Assembly: GCA_023362775.1 (NCBI GenBank)
Contig: JALMGJ010000017.1
Coordinates: forward strand, 20,417,501-20,481,500
Origin: Charina bottae
Taxonomy: Eukaryota; Chordata; Lepidosauria; Squamata; Charinaidae
Reading direction: 5' to 3'
Length of the DNA stretch: 64,000 nucleotides
The position numbers were made by a program, and so were the translations under genes. Of the stretch, positions 10,033 to 19,665 are shown piece by piece (position 1 is the first letter of the stretch; the number at the start of each line of letters is the position of its first letter). A model generated the notes under the pieces. It was not told the origin of the DNA. It saw only the letters and a list, made by a program, of their open reading frames with translations, and made no database searches.

Positions 10033-11970
10033 TAGGGAGATGCTCCAGAGGATAGAAACAATGGCAATCTCTACTCACATCACTACATTTATATTGTAAA
10101 GTACCAACATCCCTATTCAGTTGTTTTCTTTGGCACATAATTACATTGTGTAAAAGGGAAGATACTGAATCCTACCATATGCAGAGAATTCTATGCATTT
10201 GCAGGACAATATAACCCTGGATGCTTTCACAACATTGCCTGCAACCAGCAGTAGCCTGAAAGCTGAAACTTATGGAAGAGGGATTTTCTTTTTCTATACC
10301 TCTGCCCTGGGAGGAGTGTGCATTCAAACTTCAGTCTCTTGCCCTTGGTGTTTGGATTGGAGAGCCAGACTCCCTGCCTTGCTACCTGCCTCCCAGCATT
10401 CAATTATAAAGGTAGTGAGCTCTGAAAGCAGTTTGCAAACTGAAGCTGGAGAAAACAATGCCAAGGGAAAGACACTGGGGAACAGCCTGCAAATCCAATC
10501 GCTTGTGGTGTGGTTGGGCTCAGGGGCAAGCCTTCTCCATATCAACATTCCCTCCTACAGACTGGTGGCTGCAATGCTGCCACAAGGAATATTTTCTATT
10601 TGTGTAGGCTCCCACACAATTTAGGTTTCAGAATAGCAGGATTCTAAGTTGTGCAGAGAGCCAATGTATGGGGTACAATGATATGTGGGAAGGACAAAGC
10701 CAAGAGGTTCATCACAGCTGTTCCCTTTGCAAAACAGTGATCAAATGGCAGGGGAATCCACCCAAAGTCACAAGAGTGTGATGGGCAATTATATAAATTT
10801 AATCAATCAACCAACCAATCAACCAACAACTTTAGGTATTTTAGGTCCAGAAATGCTTATCCATCCAAAAAGGCAATATGAAAAATTGTCTTAAAATCAT
10901 ATCAAGAAATCTAAGAACATTCCTAAAATTGCTCAGAGCTATATGTGCACATTGGAACTTGTGCAGATAGTAGTTGACAAGTTTAGTTTAGCGGCTACTG
11001 AAATACTGAAAACTTTGTTCAGCTGCAGATCGAACAGCAGGATTTATCATCACGATGACTAGTATTGTCCATGCATATGGACACTACATCAATTTCTGTT
11101 GCATGGCTTGGTTATTAGAATTGCTTTCTGGTTTTGGTTTCTCTTCAAATATTATATGAAAATATATCATTCCCACCAACATTCTCAATGGCAACATTAT
11201 CTTGCCTTGTAAGTAGATAACCCATATATGCAAAAGTTTTAGTATGATGCCTTATACCCAAAGAATTGGGTGCTCATCACCAATAATGTACAAAAAAGTT
11301 CTGTGTTGATGGTCATTTCACTGTTCAGATTGATAGTAAAAGATAATAATAAATATGTGACATCATTTCACATTTTATGTATTTTGTTTCAGGGCAGCTA
11401 GCCCCAGTCCCTCTTGGACAGTATGCTGTGGGGAATTCTCTCCCTTTGGCTTCAGATCATCATTAGCAGAGGGAGAAGCAGATTGACAGCTAGGCCTTGT
11501 TATAAGGGACAGCCTAGAATCTTTCCGCTGCAGTTCTACATCTTCAAGAGTGCAAGAAGAGTGGCGTTGAAGTTGCTCTAGATTCCAGTAAATAAAACAA
11601 AATCATTTACAGTAAATCATTGTTTTTAATGGCATATATTAAATGAATCCTATTGCAAAGTGAAGCATGTTGCTTGGCAACAAAATTAAACTTTTGTATC
11701 ACCAAATAGTGCAAATGCAAACCTTTAATAATGCAGTGAATGTGCCTTTTGTGTGATATGCTTATTATCAGCCTGGGGAGCAACTTTGAAATTAATTTGA
11801 AATTGACAAATTATTCTATTTCCATTCTTTATTTTATAATAAAAATCATTAAAATAATTTAATAAGCATTTATCCATTTAGCTAATTATTCCATTTGCCT
11901 GATTCCGTTCATAGTATATTTGAGATGTTACAGCTAAGTTGTTTGTAACAGTATTATCTGACTGTCCCAG
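10033..11970. other. Unassigned sequence
   Basis: About 1.9 kb without a recognisable element or exon. The 143-codon frame at 10193 has no motif I recognise. Confidence 0.4.
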
Positions 11971-12080
11971 TATCTCTCTCTCTCTCCATCTCTCTCTCAC
12001 ACACACATTATCTATCCTATCCTATCCTATCCTATCCTATCCTATCCTATCCTATCCTATCCTATCCTATCCTATCCTTA
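11971..12080. repeat. CT/CA run followed by (TATCC)n array
   Basis: CT-rich and CA-rich dinucleotides (11972-12008) lead into about 13 near-perfect copies of TATCC (12011-12078). The array abuts the 5' truncation point of the CR1 fragment. Confidence 0.95.
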
Positions 12081-12081
12081 T

Positions 12082-12945
12082 TTACCAGTTCTGTCCTGAG
12101 CCCTGTTCTGTTCAACATTCTTCAATGACATGGATGAAAGGATTAACAGGATAATTATCAAATAGGCAGATGGCTTAAAACTCAGAGAAGTAGCCAACTC
12201 TTTAGAAGAGAAATAGAAGATTCAAAATGATCTACAGAGCCTTAAACAATGGGAAAGAACAGGATTTTATAGGGATAATGTGAAGTCCTGCATTCGGGGG
12301 TGGGGGGAAGGCATGGAAATGAAAGGTTCCAGTACAGGACTGGGAAGACCTGCTTGGCAATACAGTAGTACATGTGAAAAGGACCTGGGCATTCTAACAA
12401 ATCAGAAGCTAACATGAGCCAACGGTGTGATGCAGCTGCTAAAAAGGAATACTGTGTCCATTTCTGGGCACCTCAGACTAAAAAGAACATCAACAACTGG
12501 AGCAAAGTTCAGAGGAGGACTAACAAGATGGCGAGGGGACTAGAAACCAAGTCTTATGAGGAACAGTTAAAAGAACTGGGTATGTTTAGCCTGTAGGAAA
12601 GAAAACTGAGCGGAGTTAGGACTGTAGTCTTTAAGAAATCTTAAGATTTGTATTGTACAGAAAGTAGTAGACCTGTTCTCTGTTCCCCAAAGGGTGGGAC
12701 TAGAACCAACGGGTTGAAATTAAAGGGAAGTAGGTTCAGGTTAGTTATTAAGAGGAGTTTCCTGACAATATGAGCTGCCAGTGAGTGGAATAGGTTGCCT
12801 CATGATATGGTACATTCCCTTCACTGGAGGTCTTTATACAGAAGCTGGATAGTCTGAAATACATTAGCAGATCCTGAACTGAGCAGAAGTTTGGACTAGA
12901 AGACCTCTGAAGTACCTTTCAATTCTATGATTCATTGATAATGTA
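12082..12945 (+). mobile_element. CR1 LINE 3' fragment
   Basis: It starts in the RT region: codons for LSPVLFN are readable in decayed form (ctgagccctgttctgttcaacattctt), followed by the decayed catalytic box region. It continues through the CR1 C-terminal part ([37 protein letters not shown], then VGLEPTG-like and EWNRLPH-like decayed codons). It ends with the diagnostic CR1 terminus CAATTCTATGATTC (about 12919-12935). Many frameshifts and stops show it is old. No TSD is expected for CR1. Confidence 0.85.
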
Positions 12946-12966
12946 ACAAAACAGGGTTTAAACAAC

Positions 12967-15195
12967 ATGCTAAGCAACCCCCAAACCTCAAAAAAACCAA
13001 CCAGCATTCAAGTTAATCAAGTGTACCATAATAATAAAACAAGACCTGGAGCTGACTGTGGCTCAGATCATGAGCTTCTTATTGCAAAATTTAGGCTTAA
13101 ATTGAAGAATGTAGAGAAAACCACTAGACCAATCAGGTATGACCTAAATCATATCCCTTATGAATATACAGTGGAAGTGAGGAATAGATTTAAAGGATTA
13201 GATCTGGTAGACAGAGTGCCTGAAGAACTATGGATGGAGGTTCGTAACATTGTACAGGAGGCAGCAACTAAAACCATCCCAAAGAAAAAGAAATGCAAGA
13301 AAGCAAAGTGGCTGACTGATGAGGCTTTACAAATAGCTCAGGAAAGAAGGGAAGCAAAAGGCAAGGGAGAAAGGGAAAGATATAAACAACTGAATGCAGA
13401 ATTCCAGAGAATAGCAAGGAGAGATAAGAAGGCCTTCTTAAATGAACAATGCAAAGAAATCGAGGAAAACAATAGAATGGGGAAGACTAGAGATCTCTTC
13501 AAGAAAATCGGAGATATCAAGGGAACGTTTTGTGCAAAGATGGGCATGATAAAGGACAAAAAAGGCAGGGACCTAACAGAAGCAGAAGAGATTAAGAAGA
13601 GGTGGCAAGAATACACAGAAGAACTATACAAGAAAGATCTTAATATCCCTGATAAATACGATGGTGTGGTCACTGACCTTGAGCCGGACATCCTAGAGAG
13701 TGAAGTCAAGTGGGCCTTAGGAAGCATTACTAACAACAAAGCTAGCGGAGAAGACAGTATCCCAGCTGAGCTATTTAAAATCCTAAAAGATGATGCTGTT
13801 AAAGTGCTGCACTCAATATGCCAACAAATTTGGAAAACTCAACAGTGGCCACAGGATTGGAAAAGGTCAGTTTACATTCCAATTCCAAAGAAAGGCAATG
13901 CCAAAGAATGTTCAAACTACCGTACAATTGCGCTCATTTCACATGCCAGCAAGGTTATGCTCAAAATCCTACAAGCTAGGCTTCAGCAGCATGTGAACCG
14001 AGAACTACCAGAAGTGCAAGCTGGGTTTCGAAGAGGCAGAGGAACTAGAGATCAGATTGCCAACATTCGCTGGATCATGGAAAAAGCAAGAGAGTTCCAG
14101 AAAAACATCTACTTCTGCTTCATTGACTACGCTAAAGCCTTTGATTGTGTGGATCACAACAAACTGTGGCAAATTCTTAAAGAGATGGGAGTACCAGACC
14201 ACCTTACCTGTCTCCTGAGAAACCTGTATGTGGGTCAAGAAGCAACAGTTAGAACCGGACATGGAACAACCGACTGGTTCAAAATTGGGAAAGGAGTACG
14301 ACAAGGCTGTATATTATCACCCTGCTTATTTAACTTATATGCAGAGTACATCATGAGAAATGCCGGGCTGGATGAATCACAAGCCGGAGTTAAGATTGCC
14401 GGGAAAAATATCAACAACCTCAGATATGCAGACGATACCACCCTAATGGCAGAAAGTGAAGAGGAACTAAAGAGCCTCTTGATGAGGGTGAAAGAGGAGA
14501 GTGCAAAAGCTGGCTTGAAACTCAACATTAAAAAAACCCAGATCATGGCATCTGGTCCCATCACTTCCTGGCAAATAGAAGGGGAAGAAATGGAAGCAGT
14601 GACAGATTTTATTTTCTTGGGCTCCAAGATCACCGCAGACGGTGACTGCAGCCATGAAATTAAAAGACGCTTGCTCCTTGGGAGGAAAGCTATGGCAAAC
14701 CTAGACAGCATATTAAAAAGCAGAGACATCACCTTGCCGACAAAGGTCCGTATAGTTAAAGCTATGGTTTTTCCAGTAGTAATGTATGGCTGTGAGAGTT
14801 GGACCATAAGGAAGGCTGAGCGCCGAAGAATTGATGCTTTCGAGATGTGGTGCTGGAGAAGACTCTTGAGAGTCCCTTGGACTGCAAGGAGGTCAAACCA
14901 GTCAGTCCTAAAGGAAATCAACCCTGACTGCTCATTGGAAGGACAGATGCTGAAGCTGAAGCTCAAATACTTTGGCCACCTAATGAGAAGAGAGGACTCA
15001 CTGGAGAAGACCCTGATGCTGGGAAAGACTGAGGGCAAAAGGAGAAGGGGACGGCAGAGGATGAGATGGTTAGATAGCATCACCGATGTAATGAACATGA
15101 ATTTGAGTAAACTCCGAGAGACAGTGGAAGACAGGAAGGCCTGGCGTGCTATGGTCCATGAGGTCACGAAGAGTCGGACACGACTGAACGACTGA
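12967..15195 (+). CDS. BovB reverse transcriptase, open frame (endonuclease missing)
   Basis: A 742-codon frame; about the first 22 codons are flanking DNA and BovB begins near codon 23. The end of the endonuclease is visible (GADCGSDHELL, containing the catalytic SDH), followed by a basic linker (KKKKCKKAKW). The reverse transcriptase follows: SVYIPIPKKGN and NYRTIALIS, FIDYAKAFDCVDH near residue 386, RQGCILSPCLFNLY near 445 and LRYADDTTLM near 485 with the catalytic DD. The thumb/C-terminal region has YGCESWTIRKAE, WCWRRLLRVPWTARR, YFGHLMRRE and the end KSRTRLND. In a full BovB this protein nicks DNA and reverse-transcribes its own RNA and SINE RNA. Lacking the endonuclease body, this copy is not autonomous. 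No internal stop or frameshift was seen. Confidence 0.93.
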   Translation: MLSNPQTSKKPTSIQVNQVYHNNKTRPGADCGSDHELLIAKFRLKLKNVEKTTRPIRYDLNHIPYEYTVEVRNRFKGLDLVDRVPEELWMEVRNIVQEAATKTIPKKKKCKKAKWLTDEALQIAQERREAKGKGERERYKQLNAEFQRIARRDKKAFLNEQCKEIEENNRMGKTRDLFKKIGDIKGTFCAKMGMIKDKKGRDLTEAEEIKKRWQEYTEELYKKDLNIPDKYDGVVTDLEPDILESEVKWALGSITNNKASGEDSIPAELFKILKDDAVKVLHSICQQIWKTQQWPQDWKRSVYIPIPKKGNAKECSNYRTIALISHASKVMLKILQARLQQHVNRELPEVQAGFRRGRGTRDQIANIRWIMEKAREFQKNIYFCFIDYAKAFDCVDHNKLWQILKEMGVPDHLTCLLRNLYVGQEATVRTGHGTTDWFKIGKGVRQGCILSPCLFNLYAEYIMRNAGLDESQAGVKIAGKNINNLRYADDTTLMAESEEELKSLLMRVKEESAKAGLKLNIKKTQIMASGPITSWQIEGEEMEAVTDFIFLGSKITADGDCSHEIKRRLLLGRKAMANLDSILKSRDITLPTKVRIVKAMVFPVVMYGCESWTIRKAERRRIDAFEMWCWRRLLRVPWTARRSNQSVLKEINPDCSLEGQMLKLKLKYFGHLMRREDSLEKTLMLGKTEGKRRRGRQRMRWLDSITDVMNMNLSKLRETVEDRKAWRAMVHEVTKSRTRLND

Positions 15196-15216
15196 ACAAC
15201 AACAACAACCATAATA
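13025..15216 (+). mobile_element. BovB (RTE) LINE, 5'-truncated, with 9-bp TSD
   Basis: The direct repeat ACCATAATA at 13025-13033 and 15208-15216 flanks a 2.17-kb BovB that begins at the end of the endonuclease domain and runs to the BovB terminus (GTCACGAAGAGTCGGACACG, ACTGAACGACTGAACAACAAC). Only the 5' UTR and most of the endonuclease are missing. The coding frame is unbroken, unlike the other BovB fragments at 7.3 and 41.7 kb, so this is the youngest BovB copy here. Confidence 0.95.
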
Positions 15217-15407
15217 TCATGAATATATTGGCTAGAACTTTAACTGCCTTAATTAAACATATTGTGCAATCCCAGGCATTGGTTTTGTAATATAAGTTGC
15301 TCTTAGTAAACACCTAATAAACAGAGAGTAGTAGTGAGAAAAAGTCCTGAGTTTTAGCTTAAGTGGTTGTTTTTAATATCGGAGAAAGTAATAAACATAA
15401 AGAGGTG

Positions 15408-15946
15408 GTATGTCTATGAAGGTTCTCAGTCATCCAGGTGGAATTGTCTGTAGCTTGAATCATGTCAACTGGATTTCTATTTTCTCAGTGGAAACGTTTC
15501 GCTCCTTATCCAAGGAGCTTCTTCAGTCTGAGCAAAGTTGGTAAGGGAATCCTAAATATGTTTCTAGGTAGCTGTGTGACCTTACACCTGGGGCTAGGTC
15601 ATGGTTATATTGAGATGTTATTTTAAGTCCTTTTATCATCTAAAGGAGGATCGTTAAGATCACCATGCTGCTGTTGAGCTTGTGAAATGGTCTTAATCTT
15701 CCTAGGCACAGAAGACAAAGCAGGGAGGAAGATGGGGGAAAGATTGTGCCTGAGGCCCCCACCTCTATTCAAGGAAGGATTTTCCAAGTTGGCATAAATG
15801 GATTCCTTGACCCCTCTCTCAAACCACCTATCTTCTCTGTCTAAAATGTGAACATTAATGTCCTCAAATGAGTGTCCTTTTTCCTTTAAATGAAGATAAA
15901 CTGCTGACTCTGGTCCTGTGGTGTTACTTCTCCTGTGTTGGGCCAT
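15408..15946 (-). mobile_element. 5'-truncated Penelope-like element 3' end
   Basis: On the minus strand it encodes the last part of the GIY-YIG domain (MAQHRRSNTTGPESAVYLHL, ERGVKESIYANLEN, stop at 15623). The same 3' UTR as the palindromic insertion at 3.7 kb follows, ending TCAAGCTACAGACAATTCC and GGATGACTGAGAACCTTCAT. Truncation is at about 15946, just inside the nuclease domain. It is a different insertion from the palindrome, with more substitutions relative to either arm than the arms have between them. Confidence 0.9.
15475..15534 (-). ncRNA. Hammerhead-ribozyme-like motif, best-preserved PLE copy
   Basis: On the minus strand: 5' helix I candidate GCTCAG, core CTGAAGA (15520-15526), a perfect 7-bp helix II GCTCCTT/AAGGAGC with GGAT loop (15501-15518), GAAA (15497-15500), then CGTTTC and CACTGAG. 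CTCAG and CTGAG can pair as helix I, although unpaired bases lie between this helix and the core. The palindrome GAAACGTTTC would allow helix III to form between two RNAs, as in short-helix-III hammerheads. The fold is inferred by eye. Confidence 0.7.
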
Positions 15947-16186
15947 CTATCAGATCTACTTTGGTATGCAGTTGTTAATAGTTTCTTCAACTGCTTAAGA
16001 TAAAGTGCTGTGTGGGGAGGTCTAGAATGGTGCAGTTGCCAACGTTTGGAGTTGCTGCCAACTGCCTCTTCCATTCAGAAATTTGGGGGGAAATTCCCTG
16101 CAGCTCCTTGATGGAACTTGATCTTTATTTCTCCTATCGCAGCAATAACCAGAGAGATACTGTCAGGGTTGCCACAGTGCAAATCC

Positions 16187-16259
16187 TCAGGTAAAGGAAT
16201 ATCCTTGAGTAGAATCCGTGTTACATGTCAATTCTACCCAAGGATATTCCTTTACCTGA
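16187..16259. repeat. Long hairpin: 29-bp arms, 15-base loop
   Basis: The arm at 16187-16215 is the inverse complement of 16231-16259 with one mismatch. It lies 26 bases after a TGTCAGGG start-like sequence and about 70 bases upstream of the gag-like ATG at 16331. It may belong to the leader or terminal region of that retroelement. Confidence 0.95.
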
Positions 16260-16330
16260 AGATTCGCCTTAGGCTGAGAGTCACTCCACACCTTTGGAGG
16301 TTTGCATATCCTTCAACAGTGCTTATTCCA

Positions 16331-17040
16331 ATGGAGGGAGCAACCTCAGGGACGATGATGAGTGAAGCAACCACAGAGCAGCCAAGCACCTCTGTGGAGG
16401 AGAAGGTGCAAGAGACTGGAGCAGTTCCAAAAGGAACAAAGACGCTGAAGTTTGCAGCAAAAAGCACCCGTAAGAAGCGGGATAGAGAAGCAGAGCCCTG
16501 CTTGTCTGATTCTCCAGAATGCCCCACAGAGACCCAAAGCAAGACGCCAAAGACGAAAGGTCGGTGGTCCATGGGTATCGGAGGGGGAGTGGAGAGCAAG
16601 ATGGTGAGCCAAGTAACTATGAGACGAGGCTCGCAGACCCAACGCGTGTCAAGACTGGAACTCCAGATGACCAGATTAGACACGGAAGTGGAGACGGTCG
16701 GGCAGAAACTGCAGACCGTGCACGGAGTGATGGAGAAGATCCTTCAAAAATTAGAGGGGTTGGAGATGAGTCCATGACTCGAAAGTGCCATGACTACTTC
16801 AGGAGAATGAGAGTCATCTGAGGATAGCTCTGGGGCTGAAGAAGAGTCGACAGGAGCAGCGATTGATGGGTCAGAGCCGAGATGACAGAGTGAGAGACCA
16901 AAGCCTACTCGGAAGCTAGTCAGACCAGCTGGGGCCAGAGAAATCAAGGTGAAGTTTGACAGGGACCCAAAGCGGTTGGCCTGTTTTATGACCCATGTAA
17001 AGGGGTTCATGGATGTGTGTCGGAACACGTTAGTGTGTCG
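16331..17040 (+). pseudogene. Ty3/gypsy-like gag fragment
   Basis: The frame from ATG 16331 encodes an acidic/basic N-terminal region, a heptad-like segment (LELQMTRLDTEVETVGQKLQ) suggesting a coiled coil, then, in the same frame, REIKVKFDRDPKRLACFMTH at about 16942-17000, which resembles the start of the retrotransposon Gag capsid region. Three in-frame TGA codons interrupt it (16775, 16808, 16883). Each is followed by sequence that keeps the same frame, so CGA-to-TGA CpG decay is a plausible cause. No protease, RT or integrase follows; the match ends at about 17040. The assignment to Ty3/gypsy rests on this one motif. Confidence 0.55.
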
Positions 17041-17285
17041 GCTGCAGTGTCTGGGTGTGTCGCGGCTGCTGTTGCCTCCAAGCCCTGCCAGGATTCCATG
17101 CAGGTCCTAGTGCCTGCCTTGTGCCTTGCTGCCTCCAAACCTGGTGTGATTCTGTGCAGGTCCTAGTGCCTGCCTTGTGCCCTGCTGTAAGAGTGTGTCG
17201 CAAAATGATGCCCTGCTGTAAGAGTGTGTCGCGAAATGATGCATGTCTAAAAAGTGTGTCACCAACATGAAAAGTTTGGAAAGTT
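17041..17285. repeat. Short tandem duplications (57-bp and 31-bp units)
   Basis: A 57-bp unit beginning TGCCTCCAA is present twice (17073-17129, 17130-17186). A 31-bp unit beginning CCCTGCTGTAAGAG is present twice (17180-17210, 17211-17241). Repeated GTGTGTCG motifs (17017, 17034, 17056, 17225) hint at a decayed DNA-transposon end, but no TIR pair was found. Confidence 0.8.
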
Positions 17286-17560
17286 CTGCCCTAAGGAATA
17301 CCCTTCCCCTGAAGATCCGGATGGCTCCAACCCTACCTGCCTTTCAGAAAGCTCTTAAGATCTGACTTTTTCACCAGGCTCTGAGTTGGAAGATTTTAAC
17401 TTTTAGAGCTGGATAAAGTTGCCTTGGGTACAATATGTTTTATTGTTTTTAATGGGTTGTAGTTTTTTTATGGGGGTGTTATGTATTGTTTTTATTTGGG
17501 TACACTTCTCTGAACTGCATGTCAATTGAGTGGCTATATAAATGATTAGATAAATAAATA
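17286..17560 (+). mobile_element. L2-type LINE 3' end
   Basis: Decayed codons for the C-terminus (RMAPTLPAFQKALKI, compare RAPSLLAFRKSLKTW in other copies) are followed by a 3' UTR with a decayed CTGAACTGCATG...GTGGCTATATAAAT signature and an AAATAAATAA tail. It is a different, more diverged subfamily from the 2 kb and 52 kb copies. Confidence 0.7.
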
Positions 17561-18933
17561 ACCATGCATGTGTGCATGCATCTGGAGGTAATACCCTGTT
17601 TCATCCAGAAGTGAGCAATTATAATCCTATCTAGCTGTTGTTAGTATCATCACAGGTAAAAGCCCCTTTCCCAGTTTTCTAGTCTAGATCTCGCTCCCAA
17701 AACTGCTATTTATTGTTTTTCAATTCCATGAAAATGCTCATTTAGTGAATATTATCACCTCTGGTTTAGTCCTGCAAGTAAAGAGGGTTCATGCAAAAAG
17801 ATGATCCCAGGTTTAAATCCAGGTTTGATTTACAGAGCTGAGCAGTGTTTCCCATCCTGGTATTCCACTTCAGCCATGGCTTCTGAGAATTACATGGGTT
17901 GTAGTCCTGTATTTCTGAATATACAGAAAAATAAAAGAATTTTCAAATACTCAAAACGAACAATGTTCACAATGGCTGACACTGATGGCAGTTAATAACT
18001 GGACTATATAGTGTAACCAGAATAAGCTACTTTGGCCTTTGGCTGAGAAAATTTGCATCATCCTGCTGAGTCTCTGTTATGAGATATTGGACTGATGAGC
18101 TGATCACTTTGGGTGGCATTAATTTTGCTTTTTTACTTGCCTGAAGACCTCCAAATGTCTCCTAGTGTCTCCTCTCTCCCTCACAGCCCTTCAATTGATT
18201 GAATTCACAGCTTGATTTCCATAGAATTACTTAAGTCTAATGAGACTTTCTGCATTTGTCACTGTCAGGAAAGAAATAATTCCTTATTTTTAAATGTAGG
18301 TTTTAAAAAAGAGGACATAATCATGTTTAATGTTTGCATCACACATTTCAAATGGCTGGAACATTAAACATACAGTTCTTTAATCTAAATAGCAATCTTG
18401 GATCAGAGTTAATATTGTACTAAAATTTATAATGTGATTACCCCCAAAATATTTTCATCCTGTGAAACAGGTTTCAATTTTTCTGGCTCATTCTCAGGAT
18501 GCTTTGGCATTTCTTTTTGTGATGTTTTTCAACTTACTTTGGTGTTGTAGGGTGGTAAAGAATGCTGATTTCTGTAACACATCTCTCCATCTCTCTGCTT
18601 GGCAAAGATGGCACCTTGGATATAACTAGTCAGAAAAGACTAGAGCTTTTCATGTTCCAGAGAAAGAAAAGAAGAAGAACTATTTCTGACTCACCAAGGA
18701 ATCACTCTAAGCGGGCTCAGTGAACATACTTCACCCCACTTCTGTGAAGTAGATCAGAATAGATTTTGTTGTCACCATCACCAATCACAGTTGCCTCTCT
18801 TCTGGCTTGTAGCTGGATAATGTCCTCATTTCCCATACAGGGGAGTCTGCCCTCCCTTCTTCACAACAACTCCAGCCAATAGGAAAACCATCTAGCACTG
18901 CTGTAGTTGGCAATGGTTTGGACAGAAGACTCA
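17561..18933. other. Unassigned sequence
   Basis: A weak MITE-like remnant (17845-17915) contains GAGAATTACATGGGTTGTAG, resembling the common palindromic hAT MITEs. Otherwise nothing is recognised. Confidence 0.35.
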
Positions 18934-19665
18934 TCATTTGTCATTGGCGATCACTCGTAGCCGAGTAAGATTGTCTTCCAAAGGTAAAATTTTAACGGTG
19001 GATCCGTAAGTGGCTATAAAGGCCAATTCTGGATCCGCACAACCTCCCACAATGAGGGCATAGGTTTCCGGGTGGGAGACGGTCATGATGAGGGTTTGCC
19101 TGACGTGCCTTCCTTTTAGCTCTTTTCTCCCTTTTGCCCTGTACTCGTGCTTCTTCAAAGTCCATAGCGCCATTAATAAAGGCTGACCTCCAATTGAAAC
19201 GCTCATGAGTTAGGGCTTCCCAGTTCTCAATGATGATATTACATTTTTTAAAATTAGCTTTGAGAGTATCTTTGAATCTCTTTTGCTGTCCACCAATATT
19301 CCGTTTTCCATTCTTAAGTTGGGAGTAAAGTAGCTGCTTTGGAAGACGATGGTCAGGCATTCGAACAACATGACCGGTCCAGCGAAGTTGGTGTTGGATG
19401 ATCATTGTTTCAATGCTGGTGGTTTTCGCTTCTTCTAATACGCTAACATTAGTCCGCCTATCTTCCCAAGTAATTTGCAGAATTTTTCGGAGGCAGCGTT
19501 GATGGAATCTTTCAAGAAGTTGGAGGTGGCGTTTGTAGAGGGTCCATGTTTCACAGGCGTACAGAAGGGTTGGTAGTACAATGGCTTTGTAAACAAGCAT
19601 TTTGGTCTCCCTGCGAATGTCCCGATCCTCAAACACTCTACGCTTCATTCGGGAGAAAGCTAGAC
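18930..19665 (-). pseudogene. Non-LTR retrotransposon RT C-terminus with C2H2 finger
   Basis: The minus-strand frame 19648-18992 encodes a LINE C-terminal region: FEDRDIRRETKMLVYKAIV, LYACETWTLYKRHL, QRCLRKILQITWEDRRTN, HQLRWTGHVVRMPDHRLPK, GQQKRFKDTLKA. It ends with a finger CPHCGRLC...SHLRIH, spacing C-x2-C-x12-H-x3-H, before the stop at 18992. The 3' UTR continues to about 18935 (GCTACGAGTGATCGCC). The palm domain and everything upstream are absent. The YACETW and RWTGHV motifs recall the RTE-like CESW and YFGH motifs, but this is not BovB; I cannot assign the clade. No TSD was found. Confidence 0.8.

Noticed and set aside
14235..15212. A 325-codon minus-strand frame
   Set aside because: It is the antisense shadow of the BovB reverse transcriptase.
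18091..18120. CTGATGA resembling a hammerhead core
   Set aside because: No helix II and no following GAAA at a suitable distance.
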